Assembly (NCBI GenBank): GCA_030638385.1
Contig: DAOWES010000173.1
Coordinates: 1-7,343, forward strand
Reading direction: 5' to 3'
DNA: 7,343 nucleotides
DNA from: Candidatus Cloacimonadota bacterium
GTDB taxonomy: Bacteria > Cloacimonadota > Cloacimonadia > Cloacimonadales > TCS61
The position numbers were made by a program, and so were the translations under genes. This document shows positions 1 to 5,805 of this stretch, piece after piece. The notes under the pieces were generated by a model. The model made no database searches, was not told where the DNA came from, and worked only from the letters and a program-made list of their open reading frames with translations. Every line of letters starts with the position of its first letter. Within the stretch, counting starts at the first letter, position 1.

Positions 1-38
1 AATGGACGGTTTTTTGAGAGATTCTCTACAAACGATTT

Positions 39-839
39 GTGAAGAGAAGGGTGTTTTGTTCACAATTGCACGACAAGCAACGAATGCAACTGAAAAAACA
101 GAGATATTGCATGAAAGCTTTCAGAGAGATGCAATTTCTATCTTCCGAAGAGTTATATAAAACAGAAAATATCTCAGAAATGGAATATATTGGCGCAAAA
201 AGTAGCTATAAAGCTGCTCAAGCAAATTATCTGGGCGCAGAAGCAAGTTTGAAAATACAGCAACGTCAGTTGGCAAATTCTACTTTCACTTCTCCAATTG
301 CCGGTTATATCGCTAACCTTGATTTGGAAGTAGGCCAAATGGTTGGTGTCGGAACTCACATCGCCTCAATTGTGAATATCAAAAAAATGATAATTAAAAC
401 CGGTGTGAGTAGTAAGGACATCATCAAGATCAAGAAAAATCAAATTGCTGATCTTGAACTAGAAGATTTGGGCAAAAAATATAAAGGTCGAGTAAGTGGA
501 GTGGGCTTAAAGCCGATTAATAATTCAGCGAACTATCCGATCGAAATTGTTTTGGATAATAAAAATAAAGAGATTCTACCGGGAATGATTGTGCAGGGAA
601 AAATCTTAAGTAAATTGAATAAACAAGTTATCTACATCTCTCAGGATAATATTATCGAACGTTATGATGAAAAAATTGTGTTTATAATATCAGACGGAAA
701 AGTGGAAAAGAGAAATCTGAAACTTGGTAAGAAACTAAATGAATATGTAATTGTGAAATCCGGTTTGAATGAAGGTGAAAAACTTGTTGTTCAAGGTTAT
801 GATAACTTAAGTGAAACTAGTAAAGTGATAATTAAGTAA
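39..839 (+). CDS. RND efflux periplasmic adaptor (membrane fusion protein), 5'-incomplete
   Basis: This is a HlyD/AcrA-like adaptor, which links an inner-membrane RND permease to an outer-membrane channel across the periplasm. The readable frame gives 266 residues from a GTG at 39. Residues about 10-80 are charged and Gln/Ala-rich like the adaptor alpha-hairpin, with the typical turn LYKTENIS at 40-47. FTSPIAGYIA at 83-92 followed by GQMV at 99-102 is the second half of the lipoyl/barrel-sandwich domain. A beta-barrel domain follows at about 115-200 (PGMIVQG at 191-197), then a membrane-proximal domain with GLNEGEKLVVQG near 242-253. Family members usually have about 340-400 residues. The signal peptide or lipobox and the first lipoyl half are absent, and an in-frame TGA at 15-17 blocks upstream extension. 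The GTG lacks a good ribosome binding site and is probably not the true start; a frameshift near the edge is likely. The permease gene follows after nine bases, so the pair is an operon. Family call is firm; substrate is unknown. Confidence 0.85.
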   Translation: MKRRVFCSQLHDKQRMQLKKQRYCMKAFREMQFLSSEELYKTENISEMEYIGAKSSYKAAQANYLGAEASLKIQQRQLANSTFTSPIAGYIANLDLEVGQMVGVGTHIASIVNIKKMIIKTGVSSKDIIKIKKNQIADLELEDLGKKYKGRVSGVGLKPINNSANYPIEIVLDNKNKEILPGMIVQGKILSKLNKQVIYISQDNIIERYDEKIVFIISDGKVEKRNLKLGKKLNEYVIVKSGLNEGEKLVVQGYDNLSETSKVIIK

Positions 840-843
840 GGAG
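838..843 (+). promoter_or_regulatory. Ribosome binding site AAGGAG for the RND permease
   Basis: AAGGAG overlaps the adaptor stop codon (TAA at 837-839) and ends five bases before the ATG at 849. It is only two bases from the alternative GTG at 846, which is too close. This favours the ATG as the start and suggests that translation of the permease is coupled to that of the adaptor. Confidence 0.75.
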
Positions 844-848
844 AGGTG

Positions 849-3800
849 ATGAGTTTAGCAGAATTTTCCGTAAAAAATAATGTACTTATTAATATGATCA
901 TGATCGTGGTATTTATTTTGGGAATTATTACAATGATTAATATTCCCAAAGAGGAGATGCCAACGGTAGACTTTGGAGCATTTTATATTTTTGTAAATTA
1001 TCGGGGTGTTTCACCGGCAGATGTTGAAACACTTATGATAGATAAAATTGAAGATGAACTAATTGATCTTGATAATGTGGATGAGATGATCTCAACAGCA
1101 TCAGAGGGTATGGCAACCATTTATATTAAGATGGAAGCAAATGCAGATATCGATGATGCTTGGGATGAGCTGAATACTGAAATGGATAAAGTAAAAGACT
1201 TACCCGATGCTGCATCCGATCCCGTTGTTCTTAGATTGAATATGAGAGAAATTAATGAGATGTGTACCATTGCTTTGGGTGGCGAGTTTACACCAAATTC
1301 CATTCGCGAACTGGCGGAAGATTTCAAAGAAGAAATTATGGATTTGGAAAATATCTCAAAAGTGGAAGTTGAAGGAACCAGAGAGCGACAAATTTGGATA
1401 GAAAGTGATTTAAACAGACTAAATGAATATGGCCTTTCTTTAAATGATATAAACAACGCTGTTACCATGCGAAATATGAATCGCCCCGGTGGTTCGATCA
1501 ATTTTGGGAATTCGGAATATCTCATCCGAACAGTCGGAGAATTTGAAAATCTTGATAATATTTCCGAAATGATTATTAGAATGGATGAAAATGGCAGAGC
1601 AATTCGTATAAATGATGTTGCGCTGGTGAGTGATACTTTGGAAGAATGTACTACCATTAGTAGATTAGATGGCATGCAAGCTGTTACTATGGACGTCTTT
1701 ATGAAAGCTGAAGGTAATATTATCAAAGTCATGAAAGATGTTCGGGCAAAATCTGCTGAATTTAAAGAGAGAATACCGAATTTGAAATTGGAAGTGAGAA
1801 ATGATAGCTCTATTAATGTTAATAATAGTATTTCCACTCTTAGTAATAATGCGATGATGGGTATTATTTTGGTGTTTATCGTTTTATGGATTTTCATCGG
1901 ATGGCGAAATGCGCTATTTGCAGCTTGGGGTATTCCCTTTAGTTTCATGCTCACATTTGTTCTTATGCGACAATTTGATGTTACAATGAATAACCTAAGT
2001 TTATTTGGTTTAATTTTAGTTTTGGGAATGATTGTAGATGATGCAATTATTGTGCTGGAAAATATTCATCGCTACCGAGAGCAAGGATATAACCTAAAAG
2101 ATGCTGCCATTTTGGGAACGAAAGAAATTACCTGGCCGGTTGTTGCTGCCGTGGCTACTACTTGTGCTGCCTTTATGCCAATGTTGCTTATGGAAGGTAT
2201 GATGGGAAAATTTATGGCCGTATTCCCCATTGTTGTTTCTTTGGCTCTTGTTGCTTCTTTGCTTGAGTGCTTGGTTATCTTACCTTCACACGTGGCAGAA
2301 TTTGGATCCAAAAAAGTAGATGGAAAGAAAAGTCATCCTATTAATGATTGGCTAAAAAAACATTATCGAAGAATGGTGAAAAAAGCATTGAAGCGTCGTG
2401 GAATTACTATGCTCATCGTTTTGGCTGCCTTGATTTTGGCTTTATCTGCTTTCCCCTTTAAACTCATTAAATTTGAATTCTTTCCTAAAAATAATGTGAA
2501 AACCATAATTATTAATGCCGAAACTCCAACCGGTACAAATTTGGAAGAGACTGAAAAAGTAGTTAGCCAAATAGAAAATTATATTATGAATATGAAAGAG
2601 AAGGATGAGGTTGAAGCAATTGTTTCCACAGTTGGTCAATATAGCCAAGATCATAGAGTTATGAAAGCAACCAGTAACGCAGAGATAAAAATTGATGTGC
2701 TGGATTCGGATAAACTTACTGTTCCGCTTTCGGAAATTAAAAATTCCATTCGAAACTATCTCGATACATTGCCGGGATTATATTCATATCAGTTTAAAGA
2801 AGGTGGAAAAGGCGGACCGCCAACCGGAAAGGCTATCGAACTTTTAGTTAAAGGCGAAAATATGGATAAGCTAGAACACATCTCCACATATTTGCTGAAT
2901 GAAATTGAAAACATTCCGGGAACTGCTGATTTGGAATCAAGTATTTCAGAAGGTAAAAAAGAGATTCAGATTGTGCCTAATTATGAAAAATTAGCCTTAC
3001 ACGGGCTTTCTGTACAATCAGTTGCTTCGCTTATATCAACTGCATCTTATGGCTCAAATATCTCTAAATATCGCGGTTCCGGTATGGATGAACATGATAT
3101 TGTACTGCGAGTAAAGGAATCTCAAATTGATGATTTGGAAGATATAGAAAATCTTAAAATTCGTTCACCAAAAGGATATTTGGTTGCTGTGAAAGATATG
3201 GCAAATTTGGAAATTGTAACTGGATATTCAGAGTTCAAGCATCATAATGGGAAACGACAAATTTCCATTACAGGTGATGTGACAACTTATATTGAAAATG
3301 GGGTAACGAAAACTCGTACTTCTGATGAAATAACAAAAATTCTTCGGGGAGATATCCTTAGCAGACAGTCCGGGGTTTTGAAGGATTTTTCAAAGAAATT
3401 TCCGGGATATACCTTGGAATTTGGTGGAAGCGCTAAACAGCAATCTAAAGTTACAGGCTCATTGATTACTGCTTTATTGATCTCTTTGCTTCTGGTTTAT
3501 ACAATCCTGGCAACTCAGTTCCACTCTTATGTGCAACCGCTAATCGTGATGATCGCTATTCCATTTGCAGTGATTGGCGTAATCTTTGGCCTGGTTATTA
3601 CAAATCTCCCTTTCTCAATGAATACGATGATTGCGATTCTTGCTCTGGCCGGAGTGGTTGTGAATGATTCTTTGGTGTTGGTGGATTTTGTAAACCGTGA
3701 ACGCCAAAAAGGAGTTGATAGATGGAATTCACTGATTGATGCCGGGGCTACACGCTTACGCCCAATCTTGATGACAACTGTAACTACGATAGCCGGATTT

Positions 3801-4010
3801 ATACCGATTATTCTCTCTACTTCTGCTGCTACCGAACAATGGAAATCAATGGCGGTGGCTATTGCTTTTGGTTTGGCATTTGCAACTCTGCTAACTTTGT
3901 TTGTTATTCCGGTAATTTACAGTTTAGTAGATTCTCTTTTTGGAAAATTACGTATGACACATTTCAAAACTCATCAATCCTTTGATGATTGTGTAGATAT
4001 GAACGATTAG
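849..4010 (+). CDS. RND family efflux permease (AcrB-like, HAE-type)
   Basis: This is an inner-membrane proton-driven efflux pump subunit of 1053 residues, matching the roughly 1050 of AcrB, so it is full length. It has the family layout: TM1 at about 10-30 followed by IPKEEMP, a large periplasmic loop, TM2-6 from about 337, a second TM (about 520-540) and periplasmic loop, then TM8-12 from about 880 to 1030. TM4 carries GMIVDDAIIVLEN with D397 and D398, equivalent to the proton-relay pair D407/D408 of AcrB. TM11 keeps RLRPILMT, with R969 and T976 matching AcrB R971 and T978. In TM10 the position aligned with AcrB K940 is not lysine: the motif reads GVVVNDSLVLVDF with N939 and D940. This variant also occurs in other RND subfamilies, from general knowledge. 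The upstream adaptor is its partner, and the outer-membrane factor is not in view. The ATG at 849 is chosen from the ribosome binding site; GTG at 846 is possible. Drug, lipid or other substrate cannot be told. Confidence 0.95.
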   Translation: MSLAEFSVKNNVLINMIMIVVFILGIITMINIPKEEMPTVDFGAFYIFVNYRGVSPADVETLMIDKIEDELIDLDNVDEMISTASEGMATIYIKMEANADIDDAWDELNTEMDKVKDLPDAASDPVVLRLNMREINEMCTIALGGEFTPNSIRELAEDFKEEIMDLENISKVEVEGTRERQIWIESDLNRLNEYGLSLNDINNAVTMRNMNRPGGSINFGNSEYLIRTVGEFENLDNISEMIIRMDENGRAIRINDVALVSDTLEECTTISRLDGMQAVTMDVFMKAEGNIIKVMKDVRAKSAEFKERIPNLKLEVRNDSSINVNNSISTLSNNAMMGIILVFIVLWIFIGWRNALFAAWGIPFSFMLTFVLMRQFDVTMNNLSLFGLILVLGMIVDDAIIVLENIHRYREQGYNLKDAAILGTKEITWPVVAAVATTCAAFMPMLLMEGMMGKFMAVFPIVVSLALVASLLECLVILPSHVAEFGSKKVDGKKSHPINDWLKKHYRRMVKKALKRRGITMLIVLAALILALSAFPFKLIKFEFFPKNNVKTIIINAETPTGTNLEETEKVVSQIENYIMNMKEKDEVEAIVSTVGQYSQDHRVMKATSNAEIKIDVLDSDKLTVPLSEIKNSIRNYLDTLPGLYSYQFKEGGKGGPPTGKAIELLVKGENMDKLEHISTYLLNEIENIPGTADLESSISEGKKEIQIVPNYEKLALHGLSVQSVASLISTASYGSNISKYRGSGMDEHDIVLRVKESQIDDLEDIENLKIRSPKGYLVAVKDMANLEIVTGYSEFKHHNGKRQISITGDVTTYIENGVTKTRTSDEITKILRGDILSRQSGVLKDFSKKFPGYTLEFGGSAKQQSKVTGSLITALLISLLLVYTILATQFHSYVQPLIVMIAIPFAVIGVIFGLVITNLPFSMNTMIAILALAGVVVNDSLVLVDFVNRERQKGVDRWNSLIDAGATRLRPILMTTVTTIAGFIPIILSTSAATEQWKSMAVAIAFGLAFATLLTLFVIPVIYSLVDSLFGKLRMTHFKTHQSFDDCVDMND

Positions 4011-4027
4011 ATAGATTAAAATTAAAT

Positions 4028-4062
4028 GCCCGGGGTTCGATTAAATTGATCGGACTCCGGGC
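4028..4062 (+). terminator. GC-rich hairpin terminator of the efflux operon
   Basis: Arms 4028-4041 and 4049-4062 pair over 14 bases with two G-U wobbles and a 7-base loop (TAAATTG). The stem starts with GCCCGG, unusually GC-rich for this window, and begins 18 bases after the permease stop. Only a weak T-tract (TTAACTTT) follows, so it may be a processing or 3'-protecting hairpin as much as an intrinsic terminator. Confidence 0.75.
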
Positions 4063-4074
4063 TTAACTTTCTAG

Positions 4075-4132
4075 CTCTCGAAAGCGATAATGCGCATTGT
4101 CACCTCTTATCACTTTGCTGTTCCTATAACTA
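4075..4132 (+). repeat. Intergenic repeat module 1, copy A
   Basis: This 58-base stretch matches 5601-5658 in direct orientation, at about 47 of 59 columns when aligned by hand. It starts with the identical 13-mer CTCTCGAAAGCGA. An imperfect palindrome follows (GATAATG-CG-CATTGTC, 4086-4101, with one T-G wobble), then a CT-rich tail containing TTGCTGTT. In this copy, modules 2 and 3 follow directly. Function is unknown. Confidence 0.65.
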
Positions 4133-4135
4133 CTC

Positions 4136-4163
4136 TTTCCTACTTGTGTTAATTTACTGAAAA
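4136..4163 (+). repeat. Intergenic repeat module 2, copy A
   Basis: This 28-base stretch matches 5117-5144 at 25 of 28 positions without gaps and in the same orientation, including the identical core TTAATTTACTGAAAA. Here it sits four bases after module 1 and just before module 3, downstream of the permease and far from any start codon. Confidence 0.65.
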
Positions 4164-4164
4164 A

Positions 4165-4195
4165 TCTCGTGATTTATTATTGCTCAATAAATTAC
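4165..4195 (+). repeat. Intergenic repeat module 3, copy A
   Basis: TCTCGTG, an 8-9 base T/A-rich spacer and TGCTCAATAAATT resemble 5335-5364, which has TCTCGTG and TGCTTAATAAATT. The match is shorter and lower in complexity than modules 1 and 2, so it is the weakest of the three on its own. Its position next to the other two modules is the main support. Confidence 0.4.
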
Positions 4196-4215
4196 GGTAA
4201 AATTTAAACAATAAA

Positions 4216-4261
4216 AAAAACTTGAGTCAAGCCAGTAAAAGCTGACTCAACTCAAGTTTTT
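4216..4261 (-). terminator. Strong, probably bidirectional intrinsic terminator
   Basis: Arms 4216-4227 and 4250-4261 are a perfect 12-base inverted repeat (AAAAACTTGAGT / ACTCAAGTTTTT). On the minus strand the stem runs into eight T (complement of 4213-4220), 20 bases past the stop of the 4282-5085 gene, which is a textbook intrinsic terminator. On the + strand it ends in five T and can also stop transcription leaving the permease. The left arm can pair instead with TGACTCAA at 4243-4250, giving an alternative, shorter stem with one bulged base. Confidence 0.9.
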
Positions 4262-4281
4262 CTTCATAAATTGTCACAATA

Positions 4282-5085
4282 TCAAAAAGCGTAAACTATT
4301 CCACCGATATGGTAAGTGTTTTTCATTTCAGCGGTTTTCATATATTTTGCTCGATAAGAAATTCCCCAACTCTTGTTGAAATAGATATTAATGATACTTG
4401 AAGCAATATCGAAATAATCATTTTCTTTCAGATCGATCTTTCCATGATATTTCAATTTCAAATCGATAAAATGATAAAATGTTACTTTGAAATTCATTCC
4501 TGCTATAGCATAATACGAATCGTCGTCAATATCAGTTACCGGCATAGGCATTCCCGGAATTGTAAAATCTATATCTCCTCTAATAATATCTGTTTCTAAT
4601 CCCAGCCAGGGCATTAAGGAGTATTTGATCTTATTCTCTCCAAAATAGAAATATTTTCCTGCCCGTAAATAGGGAGCATAAATGTCTTGAGATAATTCAA
4701 AATTGGAAAATGGAACAATCTTGTCTGTTTTAGTTTCCATCCTGATAAATTCGATTCCGGCTCCGATTACATATTCACTTTTCTCTTTAGCTCCCGGATA
4801 ATAATCAAAAATGAAATGTGTTCCCCATAAACTACTGTAATTCAAATCCTCGGAATTATACACAAAGGCATTCCATTGGTATTTTCCCGGATTAATGCTT
4901 TGAAGATAAAGCCCTTTGAGTAATGAATTATCTTTCAAACTTAATCCATTTGAACTTCCTTCTATTGTTTTACTCATGTCATTTTCAATGGTTCCTAAAT
5001 ATGGGGTTATCACACGAATTGTTTCTGCATAAATGGAACTGATAATTAAAAATGAAATAATAAAAATAGCGATTATCTTTTTCAT
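4282..5085 (-). CDS. Exported protein, putative outer-membrane beta-barrel, family unknown
   Basis: I do not recognise the family. The 267-residue product starts with a clear Sec signal peptide: MKK, a hydrophobic Ile/Phe/Leu core to about residue 17, and a probable cleavage after SIYA (residue 20). The mature part shows alternating polar and hydrophobic strands rich in Tyr, Phe and Ile, separated by charged turns, and no long helix. It ends in YHIGGIVYAF with a terminal Phe, as expected for a BAM-assembled outer-membrane barrel. A loop with the unusual run PGMPMP followed by four Asp/Ile-rich residues lies around residue 183-195. The open frame runs on upstream of 5085, but the ATG at 5085 has the ribosome binding site and directly begins the signal peptide, so the 5187 start is rejected. 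It is a single gene, convergent with the pump and divergent from the barrel gene at 5806. Export is firm, barrel likely, function unknown. Confidence 0.8.
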   Translation of the reverse strand: MKKIIAIFIISFLIISSIYAETIRVITPYLGTIENDMSKTIEGSSNGLSLKDNSLLKGLYLQSINPGKYQWNAFVYNSEDLNYSSLWGTHFIFDYYPGAKEKSEYVIGAGIEFIRMETKTDKIVPFSNFELSQDIYAPYLRAGKYFYFGENKIKYSLMPWLGLETDIIRGDIDFTIPGMPMPVTDIDDDSYYAIAGMNFKVTFYHFIDLKLKYHGKIDLKENDYFDIASSIINIYFNKSWGISYRAKYMKTAEMKNTYHIGGIVYAF

Positions 5086-5094
5086 GTCTTCTGT

Positions 5095-5100
5095 TCTCCT
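5095..5100 (-). promoter_or_regulatory. Ribosome binding site AGGAGA that fixes the start at 5085
   Basis: On the minus strand AAGGAGA precedes the ATG at 5085 by nine bases. No comparable site precedes the in-frame ATG at 5187, and the residues between the two lack signal-peptide character. The shorter protein is therefore the right one. Confidence 0.8.
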
Positions 5101-5116
5101 TTTTATTTTACTTAAG

Positions 5117-5144
5117 TTTCCAGCTTGTATTAATTTACTGAAAA
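5117..5144 (+). repeat. Intergenic repeat module 2, copy B
   Basis: This copy matches 4136-4163 at 25 of 28 positions. It lies 32-59 bases upstream of the minus-strand start codon at 5085, in the leader or promoter zone of that gene, whereas the other copy is downstream of a gene. A shared promoter role is therefore less likely than a mobile or structural repeat. On the minus strand the core reads TTTTCAGTAAATTAA. Confidence 0.65.
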
Positions 5145-5334
5145 GTAGCAAATAACACAATAAGGTATTTTCTGGAAATGCTTCCATTCTTAATGTTGAC
5201 TCAAATGTAATGCCAACATCATCATCTGCCCTAAAGCCTTTCGCAACTTTCCGCTCTCCAGGATTATTGTCCTTGTATTGGCAGGCTTTAACTCTTTATG
5301 TATCAGATAATTACTTGATGAATCCGCATGGTTG

Positions 5335-5364
5335 TCTCGTGTTTTTATCTGCTTAATAAATTCA
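5335..5364 (+). repeat. Intergenic repeat module 3, copy B
   Basis: TCTCGTG followed by a T-rich spacer and TGCTTAATAAATT resembles 4165-4195. Here it is not adjacent to modules 1 or 2, lying about 190 bases after module 2 and 240 bases before module 1. AT-richness makes a chance match possible. Confidence 0.4.
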
Positions 5365-5600
5365 TACTTCTAGGGAGGGAACTTCTTGTCAATAAAAATG
5401 AGAATCAATCGCAAAAGAATGTGCGTGCTTGAAAACTTGTGGCTAATCTTTCCGGCTTTTCTTATGTTCCCTTCACTGTGAATCGGGAGAGTGATAACAG
5501 GGTGAGGGTAGAATATCTCCAGCTTAATGTCTTATATTTTTGTTTAAAGAAAACAATTTTCCTCATCACTAAGTCGTAAAGCAATAACTACTTGAATATT

Positions 5601-5658
5601 CTCTCGAAAGCGACAATGGCATTGTCGGTTCTTATAATTTTTGCTGTTTCTGTTATTA
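5601..5658 (+). repeat. Intergenic repeat module 1, copy B, with perfect palindrome
   Basis: This is the second copy of the 58-base module at 4075-4132, in direct orientation. Its centre (5611-5627, CGACAATG-G-CATTGTCG) is a perfect inverted repeat with 8-base arms and a single central base. Copy A has a different centre and one wobble, yet keeps the pairing. The dyad could be an operator, a hairpin in RNA, or the core of a small dispersed repeat. Confidence 0.65.
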
Positions 5659-5740
5659 GTTTTGTTCGTTGCTAATAATCACCACAATTCTCCCCCGCGT
5701 CACCTCTTTTTCGCTTTTTCCAATATACTTTTTATTACAA

Positions 5741-5770
5741 TTTGACAAAGAAAAGAAAAACTTAATTTTG
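5741..5770 (+). promoter_or_regulatory. Candidate promoter, Bacteroidota-like, of the 5806 gene
   Basis: TTTG at 5741-5744 (within TTTGACA) and TAATTTTG at 5763-5770 fit the Bacteroidota housekeeping pattern TTTG / TAnnTTTG with an 18-base gap. The same TTGACA would fit a classical -35 box, but no good TATAAT lies 16-18 bases beyond it. This leaves an untranslated leader of about 30 bases containing the ribosome binding site AGGAG (5795-5799), six bases before the ATG. Assignment rests on pattern only. Confidence 0.4.
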
Positions 5771-5805
5771 GAAACGGAATAAATCAATCGTATTAGGAGT
5801 AAAAT

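Larger units (their letters stand above)
4011..4281. other. Convergent intergenic region with two terminators and repeat modules
   Basis: This 271-base gap lies between the RND permease on the + strand and the small barrel gene on the - strand. It holds a hairpin just after the permease stop, then about 120 bases made of three short modules that each recur at 5100-5660, then a strong hairpin shared by both strands. No coding potential was seen. Confidence 0.8.
5086..5805. other. 720-base intergenic region between divergent barrel genes
   Basis: No convincing gene was found here on either strand. From left to right it holds the leader of the minus-strand gene, repeat module 2 copy B (5117-5144), a stretch with no recognised feature, module 3 copy B (5335-5364), a G-rich patch (AGGGAGGGA at 5372-5380), two short mutually overlapping open frames on opposite strands (about 5380-5580), module 1 copy B with a perfect palindrome (5601-5658), a C-rich patch (CTCCCCCGCG near 5690), and the probable promoter of the 5806 gene. 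For a compact genome this is long and may be built largely from dispersed repeats or decayed sequence. Confidence 0.7.

Noticed and set aside
1121..1954. 277-residue minus-strand open frame inside the permease
   Set aside because: It lies wholly within the well-supported RND gene, is Ser/Ile-rich as expected from reading coding DNA backwards, and matches no family.
4008..4019. TAG codons as possible recoding signals
   Set aside because: The permease TAG is followed in frame by TAA three codons later, and no gene contains an internal TAG, so there is no sign of stop-codon reassignment.
4031..4045. tRNA T-loop-like string GGTTCGATT
   Set aside because: It is one arm of the terminator hairpin. 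No acceptor, D or anticodon arms can be built around it.
5086..5187. N-terminal extension of the minus-strand barrel gene, starting at an ATG at 5187
   Set aside because: The extension precedes a clean signal peptide, has no ribosome binding site, and skips the well-placed AGGAGA at 5095-5100.
5193..5219. Inverted repeat ATGTTG / CAACAT
   Set aside because: The arms are only six bases with a 15-base loop, expected by chance in AT-rich DNA, with no T-tract after it.
5395..5415. Possible Fur box (TGAGAATCAATCGCA)
   Set aside because: Only the left half resembles the 7-1-7 Fur consensus. The right half does not mirror it, and no iron-related gene is nearby.
5398..5481. Small + strand open frame of 27 codons (MRINRKRMC... 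with a hydrophobic C-terminal half)
   Set aside because: The nearest purine-rich site (AGGGAGGG, 5372-5379) is 18 bases from the ATG, too far for translation. The length is within chance expectation and there is no other support.
5378..5536. About 53 open codons on the minus strand (..EIFYPHPVITLP..)
   Set aside because: No start codon was found within the open stretch and no family is recognised. It could be a relic, but it cannot be called a gene.
5439..5579. 46-codon + strand open frame from a GTG
   Set aside because: It has no ribosome binding site, no recognisable domain, and overlaps an equally long open frame on the other strand.
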